From Beta vulgaris subsp. vulgaris (Eukaryota > Streptophyta > Magnoliopsida > Caryophyllales > Amaranthaceae): a stretch of DNA of 64,000 nt. Numbering within the stretch: the stretch's first letter is position 1; each line of letters starts with the position of its first letter. The notes under the pieces were generated by a model. The model saw nothing but the letters and a program-made list of their open reading frames with translations. It did not search any database and had not been told where the DNA came from. A program made the translations under genes and the position numbers. Below are positions 50,001 through 63,817 of the stretch, piece by piece. The DNA is taken from assembly GCF_026745355.1 (NCBI RefSeq), contig NC_079209.1, forward strand, positions 40,677,678 to 40,741,677. The letters run 5' to 3'.

Positions 50001-51457
50001 GTGGACTCTGGTGAAGTGGCAAAAAAAGAGTTAATCAAGAAAATAGGACACCAACTAGAACAGGCCTCTGTCAGTGACCTTTTAATGAAAGCACCTGAAG
50101 GAGATACTTTGATGTATAATGTCGATGTTGTATTGAACATAGTGCACGAGTTTCTAATTCGCGATCAAAATTCTGAAATCAAAGCACTCGAAGCAGACGA
50201 GGGTCAGGAAATTAATCAACCTGGGATATTGTCTGAAGCGTCTAAGCTAATGGTGGCCAAGTTAATTGATGGATACCTTGCTGAAATTGCAAGGGATCAG
50301 AATCTGCCTGCGTCAAAGTTTATTGAACTCGCTGACATGGTCTCGAGCATTTCAAGGCCTGGACATGATGGGCTTTACCGTGCGATTGATATGTACCTCA
50401 AGGTATTTATATTATTCTTATTTTGCACCATTTCAGAAAAATTTAGTCTGTAGGTCTGTTGTCTTTGCTTGAGCTCTAATAGGATTCGTGTGAAACGAAA
50501 TGAAGAAACCATTATTGTTCATGTTTGGTATGCGGGTTGGTTAATGGTTTTGTTTCTTGAAGTTAACTATTTTCACCGAATTATTACCTTCTCAACCCTA
50601 TCGTAACACACTATGTTATCCTCCTCAACCCTATGGCGATTCCTTTTCATAGTGGAACCAAACACCCAATAAAATAATAATAATTGTTACCATTGCTTCA
50701 CTGTATTTGATTTTATTCCCTTTTCGTTCCATGAGTTGAAGTAAACATGCACTTAAATCAAACTAACACAAAGGAAAAAAGCCGACCTAGATCAAGCCAA
50801 GCAAAACGTTTTGGGAATCGAGTTCTTGTAAACCAATTTGAGACCTATCGATCTTTTCTCTGTGTTGCATAAATTAATACCTTATTATGTCTTGGAATGC
50901 AGGAACATCCTGGGATTACCAAGAGTGAGAGAAAGAAGATATGTAAGCTCATGGACTGTAAGAAGCTATCAGTAGATGCATGCATGCACGCTGTGCAGAA
51001 TGAAAGGCTCCCATTGAGGGTAATTGTCCAGGTGCTTTTCTTCGAGCAGGTTCGTGCTGCGGCTACATCTGGGACCAGCACCCCTGACTTGCCAAAAAGC
51101 ATCCGAGACTTGAACTACGGGTCCCAAAGAAGCTCAAGATCAACACCCAATGCAGATGAAGATTGGGACGCAGTGGCTACAGCTGAGGAATTGAAGGTTT
51201 TAAAGGGTGAGTTAGCCGCGTTGAAGTTGGAAAGGAAGAACAGTGAGAAAATTGAAGGTAGACGTAGTGTTGACAAAGCTGCCTTCCATAAGATGAAAGG
51301 AGTGTTAATGACAAAGAAGATATTTGCTAAGCTTTTGTCAAGTAAGCACGGTAATGGCGATACAAGTGGCTCAGATTCATCAGAAAGCCCTAGTTCTGCA
51401 AATCCTGAAGAAGCTAAATCTATGTCTTCCACCCATAGAAGAATTTCAGTTTCTTAG
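47056..51457 (+). CDS. NPY-like: BTB/POZ-NPH3 protein, NPY/MEL-like
   Basis: NPH3-family proteins are plant BTB adaptors for CUL3 ubiquitin ligases. The NPY/MEL clade acts with AGC kinases at the plasma membrane in auxin-dependent organ formation and gravitropism. Four exons (47056-47117, 48376-48445, 49224-50402, 50903-51457) join in frame, all GT-AG, to 621 aa. The N-terminus MKFMKLGSKPDTFQSE is the NPY hallmark. BTB spans about 27-130 (DIVVNVADVKFYLHKFPLLS; MPGGPAAFEICAKYCYGM). The NPH3 domain spans about 210-490 (DWWVEDLSELEVDLYKRV; YRAIDMYLKEHPGITKSERK). A short coiled coil (about 535-555), a Ser-rich tail and the C-terminal RRISVS follow. No damage is seen. A candidate Helitron starts 232 bp after the stop. 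Confidence 0.96.
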
Positions 51458-51688
51458 TATTGTTATTAATTTATAGTCGTCTTGTTGGTCTAATAATCCT
51501 TTCATATTTTTCTATTTTGTTGTAGCACTTCTGTTTCTATTCTTCCTCTTAAAACATTAGATGTCATAGAGTTAGTGGTTATTCGTCGTCTTCAAGTAAA
51601 AAAAAGGTAAGCATTTGTATGGGACGTATTGGAGATAGAGAAATAATGATATTTCAATTATCAAACATAGATCCCCTGAAAAAAAAAA
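51458..51688 (+). other. 3' UTR / flank of NPY-like gene
   Basis: This lies between the stop codon and the proposed Helitron start, with AT-rich words suitable for polyadenylation (TTATTAATTTATAG near 51463). The transcript end is not determined. Confidence 0.4.
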
Positions 51689-51899
51689 TCTATATATATA
51701 TCTAAAGTAGAATCTTACAGGCCACGTGTCGTTCAGTTAGAGATTTGAATCCCACGTGGCATGACGTGGCATGCTCCGTCGATCAGTATTTTTTTGAAGC
51801 TGAATGAGAGTGTCCACGTGTCACACGAATCAAAGCATATGAAATTCCCATAATCACGCATATCCCTTCCCTTAATCACGCATATAATTGATTACGTAA

Positions 51900-53480
51900 T
51901 CAATATAATTGACGTCAATCACGGATTTTAATTGATAGGTAATCTATATAATTAAGGAAACAATTATGTCAATCACGTTATCTATGTAATTGATACACTC
52001 AAATTGCACGTGAAAATAAATAAAAAACTTCTTTGCTTTTATAAAAACGTTATATTTTAGGAAACTTTATAAAACATTTCTTGATATATATATATATCCT
52101 GATCAAATGCAATCAATTAAGATCGATTATATCGACAAACTTTTTGGTATAAAAACGCGCATATGCACAAGTTACTTCCTCTCTCACAAATCTCCAACAA
52201 AATTCATTACTCATATCTCTTTATATTAGTTTGCAGTGAAACCCGAAATTTGATGTTCGATTATTTTCAACTCATCATTTTCGTTATATCTTGAATTATC
52301 TTTCATCATTTCTTTCTATTCTATTATAATGTTGATGGAGATTCCATTGATATATCTCTTTATATATGGCCAAATGCGTGCTTCCTTTGATTCTTTCCAT
52401 GTGTTTTGACTGTCAAATATTTATTGTTTCATTAAGGGAATAGTAGGATTAGGGCGGAATTGAAGCTCATACATGTAACAGACAACATAACAATCAACTG
52501 CAGCAACAACAACAAACTGGTGCAGGGCGGCAGCCAGCGTGAGCGTCGACAACACCGGTGATGCAACACCAGCAGCACCACACATAACAACGTAGAGGAG
52601 AGATTATGTGAGGCATGCAACAGGAACTTAAAAATCAAAAAAGACATTTGAGGTTCCTCTCATATATTGTGGAGTTTCTAAAACCTTTGAAAGGTAGTAA
52701 TGGAGTTTTAGTTGAGCAAAGATTTAATATTTGATGGGTGATTCTTGATTTCAAAAGAGAAAAACGTTAACACCATCATTTGCTTAGAACAAAAATGAGG
52801 GGAACAACCAAACAGGGGAGACGAAGACGAGTGGAAGAGGAGGAAGATTTGGGATTCTTTTTGGGTTTGGTGATCTTATGGAAAATGATGATCAAGGTCG
52901 TCTTTGATCTTATTTGATGGAGCATGATTTCTTGACAGCAAGACCTTAATATGTCACAACTCATGACTCAGATCCACGACAGAAAGAATAAAAAAATTGA
53001 ATAGGTTTCCTTTTCTCATTTTTTTTTCCTCATGGGGGGAAAATTATATGTAATAAATTCATTTTAGATCAATAAAGTATATTTTGATTATGTTCCTCAT
53101 AAGATGTAATTGTCTTTATGTTTTTAAAGTTTTTCAATAAGTTCTTCTATTTTGATTATATTATTTTGTTTGGCATGGCATATTATAAGGTTTTCAAGCT
53201 TTCTTTTAGGGCATGTTCTCTTCGGCATAAAACAACTGAATTTAACTGAACTGAATTGAACTGAACTGGTCTTGAACTGAACTAATCTGAACTGAATTAA
53301 ACCTGCCCTTAATCACGCATATAATTGATTTGAAATTGAATTAAATTAGGAAATCAGTAAGATTCACAATCAAATTGCATGTTTAATTAAAAAAAAATAA
53401 TGTCAATTAGTAGTATACATTGACGTCAATCACGCTTTGTAATTGATACGTAATCGATATAATTAAGGAAACAATTATTT
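51900..53480 (+). repeat. Internal direct repeats of the Helitron
   Basis: A block with GTCAATCACG, TAATTGATA and ATATAATTAAGGAAACAATT occurs at about 51910-51990 and again at about 53410-53480, with a partial copy near 53510. Between them are noncoding DNA and a partial MITE-like end (GGGCATGTTCTCTTCGGC, near 53211). No gene is supported. Confidence 0.6.
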
Positions 53481-54167
53481 AGGTTCCCAAATAAACCAGT
53501 CATGCTAATATTAAGGAAACAATTAGTTATTATTGTGAGTAAATTACATAAATAAATAAATTCAATAAAAACCTTAATTATATATGGCCATAATCCCTAC
53601 AATCATGCGTGTAATTGATATTGTACTTGCTTCAAATTAAGAAACAAGTATATTCCCTTCTTAATATTCCCTATTATGCAGCTAATGTTAAGGAATTATT
53701 TTTGCTAATTCCGAATGAGAAGTTGTTCGACTTACAATTTTGCAACTATAAATAGGCATTATACTCTAGATTTGCAGGAGTCATTCAAAGTACATATTAC
53801 ATAGTTATATTATATTCTCTCCGGTGGTGTTATTCTATTATAAGTCAACCATACGATTGAAAGTGGGTTGCACCCAAAATTATAAGTCAACGGTACCAAC
53901 TGATGAGCAATCTATATTTTTTTGTGCAAACTCATGAACAATCTATGATTATATAGCAAGCTATGATTAGGGATACAACAACTTATTAGTATTATTTTTT
54001 CTAACATTTATATCTTAGTATGTTTTTATGTTCGTAGTGCCCGTTTTATTATCATCATATTTATTTGTTGACTAATAAATAACTCACTCAATTTTGTGTT
54101 CGTGATTATATGGTATTATTGTTATCATATTCCCGTGCAATACTATTATTGCTTTAAAAAGGAATTC

Positions 54168-54168
<1 letters not shown>

Positions 54169-54217
<49 letters not shown>
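54169..54217. repeat. (TA)n microsatellite
   Basis: This is a pure TA run of about 48 bp inside the Helitron body. Confidence 0.95.
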
Positions 54218-55586
54218 TATAAATATGTCATCATTCACTGAAGTGAAAACCCATTCATACAAAATTATAGTTATAAATCCATGAAATCTAACTTCTCAAT
54301 TTCAATTTCTAATTAATTCATAAAATAAATAAACTCAGTTGATCCATAGCAATGTAGGCATATGCATGTTCAATTCATCCCCAAATTTTTATAATTGATC
54401 CTCAAAACACAAATTTTTTATAGTACAATATCCAATTTATATAAGGAAACTACCATAAGTAAGTTTTTTATACTTTTTGGGCAGTGGGATAAAAAATCAA
54501 ATTACAATATCTATGTACAATATGAAAATAAAAACGGTTTATGTTATAATCAGAAAATTAACGAATTAGAAGTTTTAGAATTGGTATATGTCAGTTGAAA
54601 CCAAGTATATAAGAAAAAAAATACCCTTCTTAACGATTTTGACAAAAAACCATTTTGATTTATAATATTAGTCACATAATAGAAATGCACTTTAACAATA
54701 TTATAGAAAGAGACTTGAACAATTTAGGTAATAAATAATGACACCATCATAAAAGGTTCGTTAAAAATCATATTAATCCTAAAATAAAAGTTAAAAAATG
54801 ATATTACATCCATCTTTGTAAAAATTTAAATAAAACGTTGAAACATCATTAATATTTGGCCAAAGTCATATATTGATTTGAAGAACTCTTTTTTTTCCGA
54901 TTTCTCTAATTAACTCTGTTTATTGTTTTTTAATTAAAAGAAGTTTCAAACAAAAAACATTTCTAATTAGAATGTGAGTATTATTTTAATTTGTAGAACC
55001 AGGAAATGAAACATCCCCCTTTTAGTGATCTAAATTACATTAGAAACTATATATGTTTACATTCAGAAGTAGTCTTTGTTTTTGCCAATAATATCAATTA
55101 GTACTATACAAGTATCAGCTAGATTAACGTACATATGAATCATTTACTTGCTGCACACAAACAAAAACATCAAGGGATAAAAAGAAATCAATTGATAAAA
55201 TGGAAAGTTTTAGATCACAACACAAAATCGAAATTTATCCTTGAATAACAACACTCTTAAAATTTAAAAGTTGAACTTTTATTTACCGCTTTATAGCATA
55301 CTCTAACAATATTACAAAAAGAGTCATATATAATGAGCATCACTATAAAAATTTACATAAAAATCATATTACAATCATCTTTTTTGGAAAGTGAAATAAA
55401 ATTTTGAAATAATATCATTAGCTGGCTTAACACCAAAATAAGAAATTCTTTTGCTCCAACACAATGTCATTCAATCTTATACAAATCAAAATTTAGTCCC
55501 TAAATTGTGCAATAATTATTTTTCTTAGGCTGAAACGATATTTCTTCTTTTAGACGCCATTGTAGGAAATCGTTCTATAAAGTATA
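54218..55586. other. AT-rich Helitron interior, no gene
   Basis: No domain is seen in any frame. Scattered short open frames are very AT-rich and have no start context or homology I can recognise. Confidence 0.5.
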
Positions 55587-55811
55587 CTCCGTCCATTCTT
55601 GAATAATTGTCATGTAAGGTTTGGATACACATATGAAGAATATATAGTAGGGGTTGTAGGTATTGTTGGCAAATAGTGTACAAGTATAAACAAAAAAATT
55701 GATTGAGTAAGAAAGAGAACAGTGGAGGGCTTCACATCACATGAATATGAGAAGAATGTGTGTGAGAGATATAATTAGTGGAGGGATTTATATCAGATGG
55801 GTTCGGAGGAG
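55587..55811. mobile_element. Stowaway-like MITE, TA TSD
   Basis: The element begins CTCCGTCCATTC and ends GGGTTCGGAGGAG, imperfectly inverted, flanked by TA on both sides (55585-55586 and 55812-55813). This is the usual Stowaway pattern. It is noncoding and nested in the Helitron. Confidence 0.65.
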
Positions 55812-56289
55812 TAAATTATCATTTAATTAAGGTAAAAAGATAATTATTTATGAATGCATGAAAATTTGATGACCAATGGAGTCTGTGCAAACATATTATC
55901 ACATAATGTTACTAATATAATGAAAATATAATTGTAAGAATGAATGTTAAACATTTGCATATAGATACAAAATATCAAGATACGTGAAATAAGCAACATA
56001 TTTGGTGTTTTCTAACAAATAAAAAAAACATAGTAACTGAAATCTATAACTGGAGAACATAATGAATAAAAAATGAAAAATCACATAATACAAGATGACA
56101 AAAAAACATAATGTAACAAAGTCAAAAGTTGCTTTAAATAGAAGGATCCTTTCCACCATCAAAGTGTAAATACTATTAAGAGAAAAGATAATGAAAGGTG
56201 ATAGGATTACTCTAAAGCAAAGGGAGCATTAAAAATTAATTCATATTAATCTTGAACGTGACATACAATGATACAAGACTATAAAACGG

Positions 56290-57180
56290 GTATATATAAC
56301 GTTAATAATATGATGAGATTTTATGACAGGTCATTGAAGATTATCATTTTTGTGCAATCACTCCCTTAATTAAATTGTACAATCGGCCAAAATTTTCTAA
56401 ATAGATAACGTTTAAAGAAAGTCCCCGTGCAAGTAGTGGTTGTCTGGTGGGTGGTGGTCCATGGGTGACCCGGTGCATTGCAATGATGATGTAAGATTAC
56501 AAGAGAAGAGAGGGTGAGTGGGCTGGGGAAAACGGGAGTGAAAGTGGTTGCATGATAGAGTGCAAGTAGTGATGCGAATTGTGATTTTGTATGAGCTTCT
56601 AAGTGAAGCAATGGGCACATCGAAGACTTTTTCAGTATACCTTTTTAAAGAAAAATGGTTGGTCACATGTCCCACCATAATATTAGCTATATTAGTTACT
56701 GAACATATGGGTCGTAAGCCAATTTAATATATTCTTAATACACGATATGATTATAAAAAGGTTGCTTGGAATTTCAGGAATATAATGACGTATTATATAA
56801 AGGAAATAATATGATGAGACTTTTGTGACAGGTCATTGATGATTCCCATTTGTGTGCAATCACTCCCTTAATTTATACAATATGCCAAAATTTTCTATAG
56901 ATAACATCTGATGAAGTTCCCCGCCGCAAGCAGTGGTAGCCTGGTGGGTGGTGGCCAGTGGGTGGCCTGGTATAGTGCAGGCGTGCAGCAGTGGTGCAAG
57001 ACAACAAGAAAGAGGGGGAGAGCATGACTGTAGAATGCAAGAGTAGAAGTGGTTGCATGATTGAGTGATAGTAGTGGTGTGAATTAAAATTTTATTTAAA
57101 TGGGCAAAGCAAAGAAATTTTCAGTCAGATTTTCTAAAATATTGTTGCTCACGTGTTCCACCATAACATTAAATATATGA
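56290..57180 (+). repeat. Tandem duplication, period about 500 bp
   Basis: Two diverged copies start near 56310 and 56811. Shared landmarks in order are ATGATGAGA, GACAGGTCATTGA, GCAATCACTCCCTTAAT, CAAAATTTTCTA, GCCTGGTGGGTGGTGG-like, AGTGGTTGCATGAT and CACCATAA. The second copy runs into the helicase fragment. Short frames here are unconvincing. Confidence 0.75.
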
Positions 57181-57199
57181 CTATAATAACTTTAAATCA

Positions 57200-58089
57200 C
57201 AAGTTAATATTCAGACTTCAATCATGTTCTTCTTCGTCGACTGCTAATGAAGTAAGGGAGTTCTCAGAATGGGTACTGAGTGTTGGTGATGGCAGAGCTG
57301 GAGGGTCCAATGATGGAGAAGTGGATATTGAAATCACTGAAGATATTCTTATAGACGGTGGAGATGACCCCATATCATCAATTGTCGACAGCACATACCC
57401 TTCACTCACTGATCACCTCTGGGAAGCCAAATACTTTCAAGAAAGAGCAATTCTAGCTCCAACTAATGAAATAGTTAAGAAGGTGAATGATCTTGTGTTG
57501 TCCACAATTCCAGGTGATGAGAAAAATTACTTGAGTTGTGATGCAATTAGTAAAGATGAAGGAAACTTAGGGGTTCATGAAATATAATCTATTGAATTCC
57601 TAAACACAATAAAGTGTTCGGGCCTGCCAAATCATAGTATTAAGTTAAAAGTTGGTGCACCGGTCATGTTGCTTCGTAATATTGATCAGACATCTGGATT
57701 GTGTAATGGCACGAGGCTGGTTGTCAAGCATTTAGGCAATCAAGTGATTGAAGCTACCATCATTTCAGGGAGTAATGTTGGTGACAAGGTATTCATCTCA
57801 CGAATGACACTAACACCGTCTGACTCAACAAAATTTCCTATCAGATTAAAGACGACGATTTCCTTTAACTGAGTGTTTTGCCAGGACTATAAACAAAAGT
57901 CAAGGACAATCATTATCACACGTCGGGTTGAATTTACCAAGGCCTGTTTTCAGTCATGGTAAGCTATATGTCACTGTTTCCCAAGTCACGAACAAAAAAG
58001 GACTTAAAATTTTTATTTGTGATAAAGAGAATAATATGTGCAAAACAATTACAAATGTTATTTATAAGGAAGTGTTCCAAAATGTATAA
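57200..58089 (+). pseudogene. Helitron Pif1-type helicase, C-terminal fragment
   Basis: This encodes the last ~290 residues of the helicase part of a plant Helitron RepHel protein. Visible blocks are AILAPTNEIVKKVND (near 57450), VGAPVMLLRNIDQTSGLCNG (near 57652), FARTINKSQGQSLSHVGLNL (helicase motif V/VI region, near 57878) and HGKLYVTVSQVTNKKGLK. One in-frame TAA (57585) and one frameshift (near 57857) break it. The frame then runs to a stop at 58087-58089, about 150 bp before the Helitron 3' terminus, as expected for this family. N-terminal helicase motifs and Rep are missing. Confidence 0.9.
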
Positions 58090-58205
58090 CTTCATACACA
58101 TTTTTGTAATTTTTGTTATTATAACTTTTACTTATTATTTCATTAGAAAATTTGTTGTCTATTATTCATTTCATTGGAAAAATTTTCTTATTAAGCAAAT
58201 CCTTT

Positions 58206-58225
58206 CCCGTGCATTTTTGCACGGG
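58206..58225 (+). other. Helitron 3' subterminal hairpin
   Basis: This is a perfect 8-bp stem CCCGTGCA/TGCACGGG with a TTTT loop, 8 nt before the terminal CTAG. In Helitrons it acts as the end-of-transfer signal. Confidence 0.9.
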
Positions 58226-58237
58226 TCCAGAAGCTAG

Positions 58238-61200
58238 TTATCAAATATAGACAAGTATCCATATATTAATCATAGAAGAGGGAGAATGTTGGACAATTTT
58301 TTTTATTTTTATTTTTTTTGTAAATGAGTAACTAAACGCAGTGATGTTAACGTGATTTGATCTACGGTCTTGGCCACTTGGTATCATGTTCACAAGATTT
58401 TAACAACTAATCTAAATGGCATGTACACAATCTGAACTTTATGTTGAACCTTTGATTTTATTCACCATAAAAATTACCTTTGGTTATTGTCAAAATAGTA
58501 TGTTAAGGGTTATACCAAACTGTGGACTTTAAAATTTTCTGTTAACTCGGAAGGAACTCCAAGAGGGGGGGGAGGGTTTGAATTAAAGTGTGGAACTTAT
58601 TGTCCAAATAATGTGGAATTTAAAACATAAATAAGGAACTCAAAGTGCAAGAGAGGTTTTTACGTGGAAACTTTTTGTCTCAATAAAAGAAGAAAAACCA
58701 CGACCTGCTCAAGATTTAAACACTTCACTATAATAGGAAACCTCCTTTGTTACAACCTATTACATGCACAAGTTCCACTCATAACTCCCACAATCTCACA
58801 AGTTCCACTAGTAACTTCAACAAACTAGACTTAACTTTAAGTCCCTTAAGAATTCCCACAACTCTTTACAGCAGGTTTACTCAAACCATTCACCCCTAGA
58901 TAAACTTTACCCCAAGCCTACGCATAAACAACAAGAACTTACTCAAGTTCCTAACTCGAACTTGATACAAGAATTCACTCAAACCCTTTACCAAATTCCC
59001 ATTACAAGAGCTCACTGATCAAACCCTTTAACCCCAAACTCAAATACAGACGGTTGATAATTTGGTGTAACTCTAGTATATAGAAAGTGAAGAACTGTAA
59101 AGGAATATGACACTCGTATGAACTTGGAACTCATAGGAACTAACTCAAAACAAGGAATGGAAGATATAATTCTTTTGTAACGCTATTCCTTAAGTCAAAC
59201 CTTATGGAATGACATAAGTCAGACACTATGGAAAGACACCAGTTAGACAATTTATGGAATGACATAAGTCAGACACTATGAAAAGACACTAGTCAAGACT
59301 TGAGCACTACTTCCACTTATTTCTCCACTAACCCATGATCAGTTAGTTGGGAGAAACTTGGGGAAGAAGCGGTCAACTTCTTGGGCACAACTTATGTCAC
59401 GTTTATAATAAAGCTGTTAGAGTAAAAATAGGAAACAAAAAGAAAACAATTTGGAGAAAACACAACGTTTTAGCAAAAAATACTCCAACATATATTTTTC
59501 CAAAACTCACTTTTTCTTTATTTTCTTATGCAAAAATATTTTATTGAAAACTTTTTTCATAAACCTGACATAATTACATGAATTCCTATGCGTACAAGAA
59601 CTCGCGTCAAGTTCCTGCACTCACAAAAACTCACTATACCTAATATACATCTAGGCTTTTTATTTTTCAAAGTTTAATAAGATAAGATTAAATAAACTAA
59701 AGATATAAAATCAGTATCCTAAATTAAAACCGATTTTACTTAAAACTTATCTTTTATTCAAAAAATAAAACTTATCCTAAAATAATTAATGCATATTATT
59801 TAAAAACCATTAATAAAGTAGATATTTATTAAGAAACAAACTCTAAATAAATCCTATAGATTAAGATATTAATATGCAACAGACTCACTGACTCTTAAAT
59901 ACTTTTGACTCTAAGCTTCACGGGTTCCTTTTGACTCCTTGTTTCATTACGTTTCACGTTTCCATATACTTACATGAGTTGTAGAAAATAAACACATATT
60001 TTTCTGCCTTCATGCTCCATGCTGCTCCAACTTAAGAACAGCATATTGGTAGCTCCACTTCTGGAACTTCGACATGGTAGTTCCTTTAAGGAACTTCACA
60101 CTTATAGTTCCTGACTAGGAACTACTTGTTTCAACTATGAAACTTCAAGGAATCGCTCCCACTCAGGAACTCTTCTACTCAAGTGCTGCCCCCATTCATG
60201 AAATCTTCCTACTTAGAAACTACTCCTACTCCAGTACTGCTCCTACTCTGGAACTACTCCCACTTAAGAACTGCATATTCAATATTCCTCTTAGGATATA
60301 CCTAAGAACTTCTCTCTTTGTGTTCCTTCTAGGCACTCTTCTAGGAACTTTGTTTGTGCTTGCTTCTATAACATTTTTCCTGAACTCTTCATGCTTTGTT
60401 CCATATTAGAAACTTAAATAAAGTCTAGTAGCACATCTGTATACTCAAACTTCTTCTCTCTTTGGACTTCACTTATTGTATATCTTCTAGGAACTCCTCA
60501 TCATGATGTGATATATTTAACCTTTCATGACTTGTTTTATGTTAATGTAATATCACATCTCAAACACGCATGTTAGTTAGATAATCATCATTTATTTACA
60601 ATCATCACAACACTACATGACTCAACAATTTTGATGATGACAAATAAATGATGTTTATCACAAATTAAACAATAAATGATGTACATTAATTCCCCTTAAC
60701 AAACAACTCATGCATGTATATGAAAGAAATATCAATATAAGATAAGCACGCCATACAAAGAACTTTCATCATTTAAGGTTTTAGACTTAACTATGCTTGA
60801 CTATAAGCATCATCCATATTATTCCCCCTTTTGTCATTATCAAAAAGGGTCATCTTACACACATTTGTTTTAGTTAAATCATAATACACATATTGTTATA
60901 TGTTACACTTAGCACCATAAAGGTTAAACACCGGTTAGTCCAAAAGACTCAAGAATCTCAATTTTCAAACTTAGGATGCATGTGTTAAACAAATTTCCAA
61001 CTCACACTCCAAAGACCCAACTTCTAAACTATCGAAGGAACTTGCCAAATAAAAAAATAAAGTTCAAGAAAAAAAAATCAAATTTGAATTAAAGTCAAGA
61101 ATGGATTAAGAGATAGAACATTATAATATCTGACTCAAAGAAATATGATAGAAATTTATGGAATGATATAAGTAGAGGGGACTCGAGATATATTTTGTGC

Positions 61201-61303
61201 TGTATAGTTTAGACTTGAAATAAGAGGTTCTTAACAATAATTAGAGTTGATCACTTCACCTCACATTTTTGAAATCTTTGTCAAACCTCAAACACATTCA
61301 CCT
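58238..61303. other. Intergenic, degenerate repeat-derived DNA
   Basis: No gene is supported. At about 58550-60420 the words AGTTCC/GGAACT recur at irregular short spacing, densest at 60040-60270. A direct repeat of TGGAATGACATAAGTCAGAC occurs near 59206 and 59263. At 60630-60850 are stretches like TTTTGATGATGACAAA and CATTATCAAAAAGGG, which resemble noncoding ends of large copia elements; that is inference. Confidence 0.5.
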
Positions 61304-62303
<1,000 letters not shown>

Positions 62304-63817
62304 TTGAACTACACTGGAAATACCCCAACGTCTAAGGCGGTGGCGGAGAAGGCGGCCACAAAGAAAAGGCCGGCCGCGACGGGAGATGCCCCTCCCTGCA
62401 AAATTATCCAAAGGCTTCACGACCAAGAAGAAGAAAATGGATCGACCTTCTCTGCCGAAGGTCGAAACTCCTTCCTCAGTCGAGAAAGGTTTTTTTTCAA
62501 CTGAGGAGAAGGCCATGGTTCCTTATTCAGGCACAGTGGGATCGACTCTCCCCTTTACTTCTGAGCAACCGGACGCGGTTTATCTAGATAAGGCCGAAGA
62601 GACCGAAAAGCAAGCTGCTCAGCCGGACGCGGCTGTGGACGGATCGACTTTTTCTGGGCCGGTAGCGGGGCTGGTATCACAGATGCCCCAGGCTTATAGG
62701 TCGGCCTCTCGATCTTCTAGTGAGTCTTATTACTCTAACATCATTAGGACTTTGCGCGTTGGCGGGCGTCCGATGAGTCCGTCCTATAAACTGGTCGTGG
62801 TTATACTCGTAAGAAATACTGACGAGTCTCCTCTTTCAGATAAAGGCAAAGGGGCAGCTGAAGTAGCTCCTGACAGTTCTCCCATTTTATCGGACGATGA
62901 CTCCTCGGCGGCCTTTGCGAGGATGATTTCAACCAATCGTAAGAAGCTCAAACAGGAGCTAATCAAATGCTTCCCTGAGCGTTACATCAAGGGCTTAAGA
63001 GGGGCTTCATCTGGACATGTAGGCTACATGTCTCAACTGGCTGCTAAGGTATAATATTAATTTCTCTTGTCGTCTTCTTTTTATACTTGGTAAATTTGCC
63101 TACTTTTGTGATCGTCCTGACATACTTTAATCTTCCCTTTTTCAGCTCTTTGCTCGCAGCATAATAACCGAGGACTGGGCAAGATTGCTCAGGAAAGAAA
63201 ACAAGCAGATCGTCCGGGATGCCACGAAAGCTGCGGACCAGACTCAATTCTCCATGGCCGAGCAGGAAGTCTTGCATCGCCAGTCAAGAGAAGCTTAGGA
63301 GAAGCGTTCGACCGAGATGGAGTCGGCCAACAAAGGATACCTAGTTCCTCTATCGGAGCTTCTAGACGAGAAGGCTGCCCTTGAGCGGACTCTCACAGAC
63401 GAAAGAAACACGGCTCTTTTGACGGTCGTTGGGCTTCGGAGAGAGAATTGTTTTCTCCGAGCAAAAAATCACGACCTGAAGATAGAGGCCGCTGATGCTT
63501 TCGAGTCGGCCAAGGAGGCTCTCAATGAGGTGATAGATACCTCTAAGACGTGGGCTTTGAGGGCTTTTGAAATGCTTGCCGAATTCGAGAACCTTACCAG
63601 ATATGAGCGTCGTCTGGAATTTCAAGAAAGCCTTCACAAAGCCTCCATGGCCGGAGAAGAGCTCCTAGTCATTGAAGAATCCTCGGACGACAAGGAGGAG
63701 GAGGAGGAGGCCAATCCAGAGGCTCAAGCGGATGATGCCAACAATCCTCCCAAGCCAGATGCTTATATTAGTTTTTATTTTTCCTTTCGATCTTGGCCGC
63801 AGGCCTTTTGTACTTAG
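62304..63817 (+). pseudogene. Tat-type accessory ORF relative, C-terminal part
   Basis: I recognise this as related in style and position to the antisense ORFs of plant Tat retrotransposons, not as a host gene. A Lys/Ala-rich start (SKAVAEKAATKKRPAATG) shifts frame near 62390. The main frame runs 62386-63048, followed by a GT-AG intron (63049-63145, 97 bp) and a second exon that stays in frame to 63817. The second exon holds one in-frame TAG (63296-63298) in an otherwise open coiled-coil region (SELLDEKAALERTLTDERNT; FESAKEALNEVIDTSKTWAL), then an acidic tail (SSDDKEEEEEAN). The N-terminal domain is missing. GC content is higher than in the surrounding DNA. Confidence 0.6.

Larger units (their letters stand above)
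51689..58237 (+). mobile_element. Helitron, about 6.5 kb, with helicase fragment
   Basis: The 3' end is diagnostic: a perfect 8-bp hairpin CCCGTGCA-TTTT-TGCACGGG (58206-58225), 8 nt, then CTAG (58234-58237) followed by T. The proposed 5' end is TC at 51689 after an A, with TCTATATATATATCTAAAGT. About 150 bp before the 3' end lies the end of a Pif1-type helicase. Rep and most of the helicase are absent; the interior is AT-rich and repetitive. The 5' boundary is inferred; nested or chimeric elements are possible. Confidence 0.7.
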
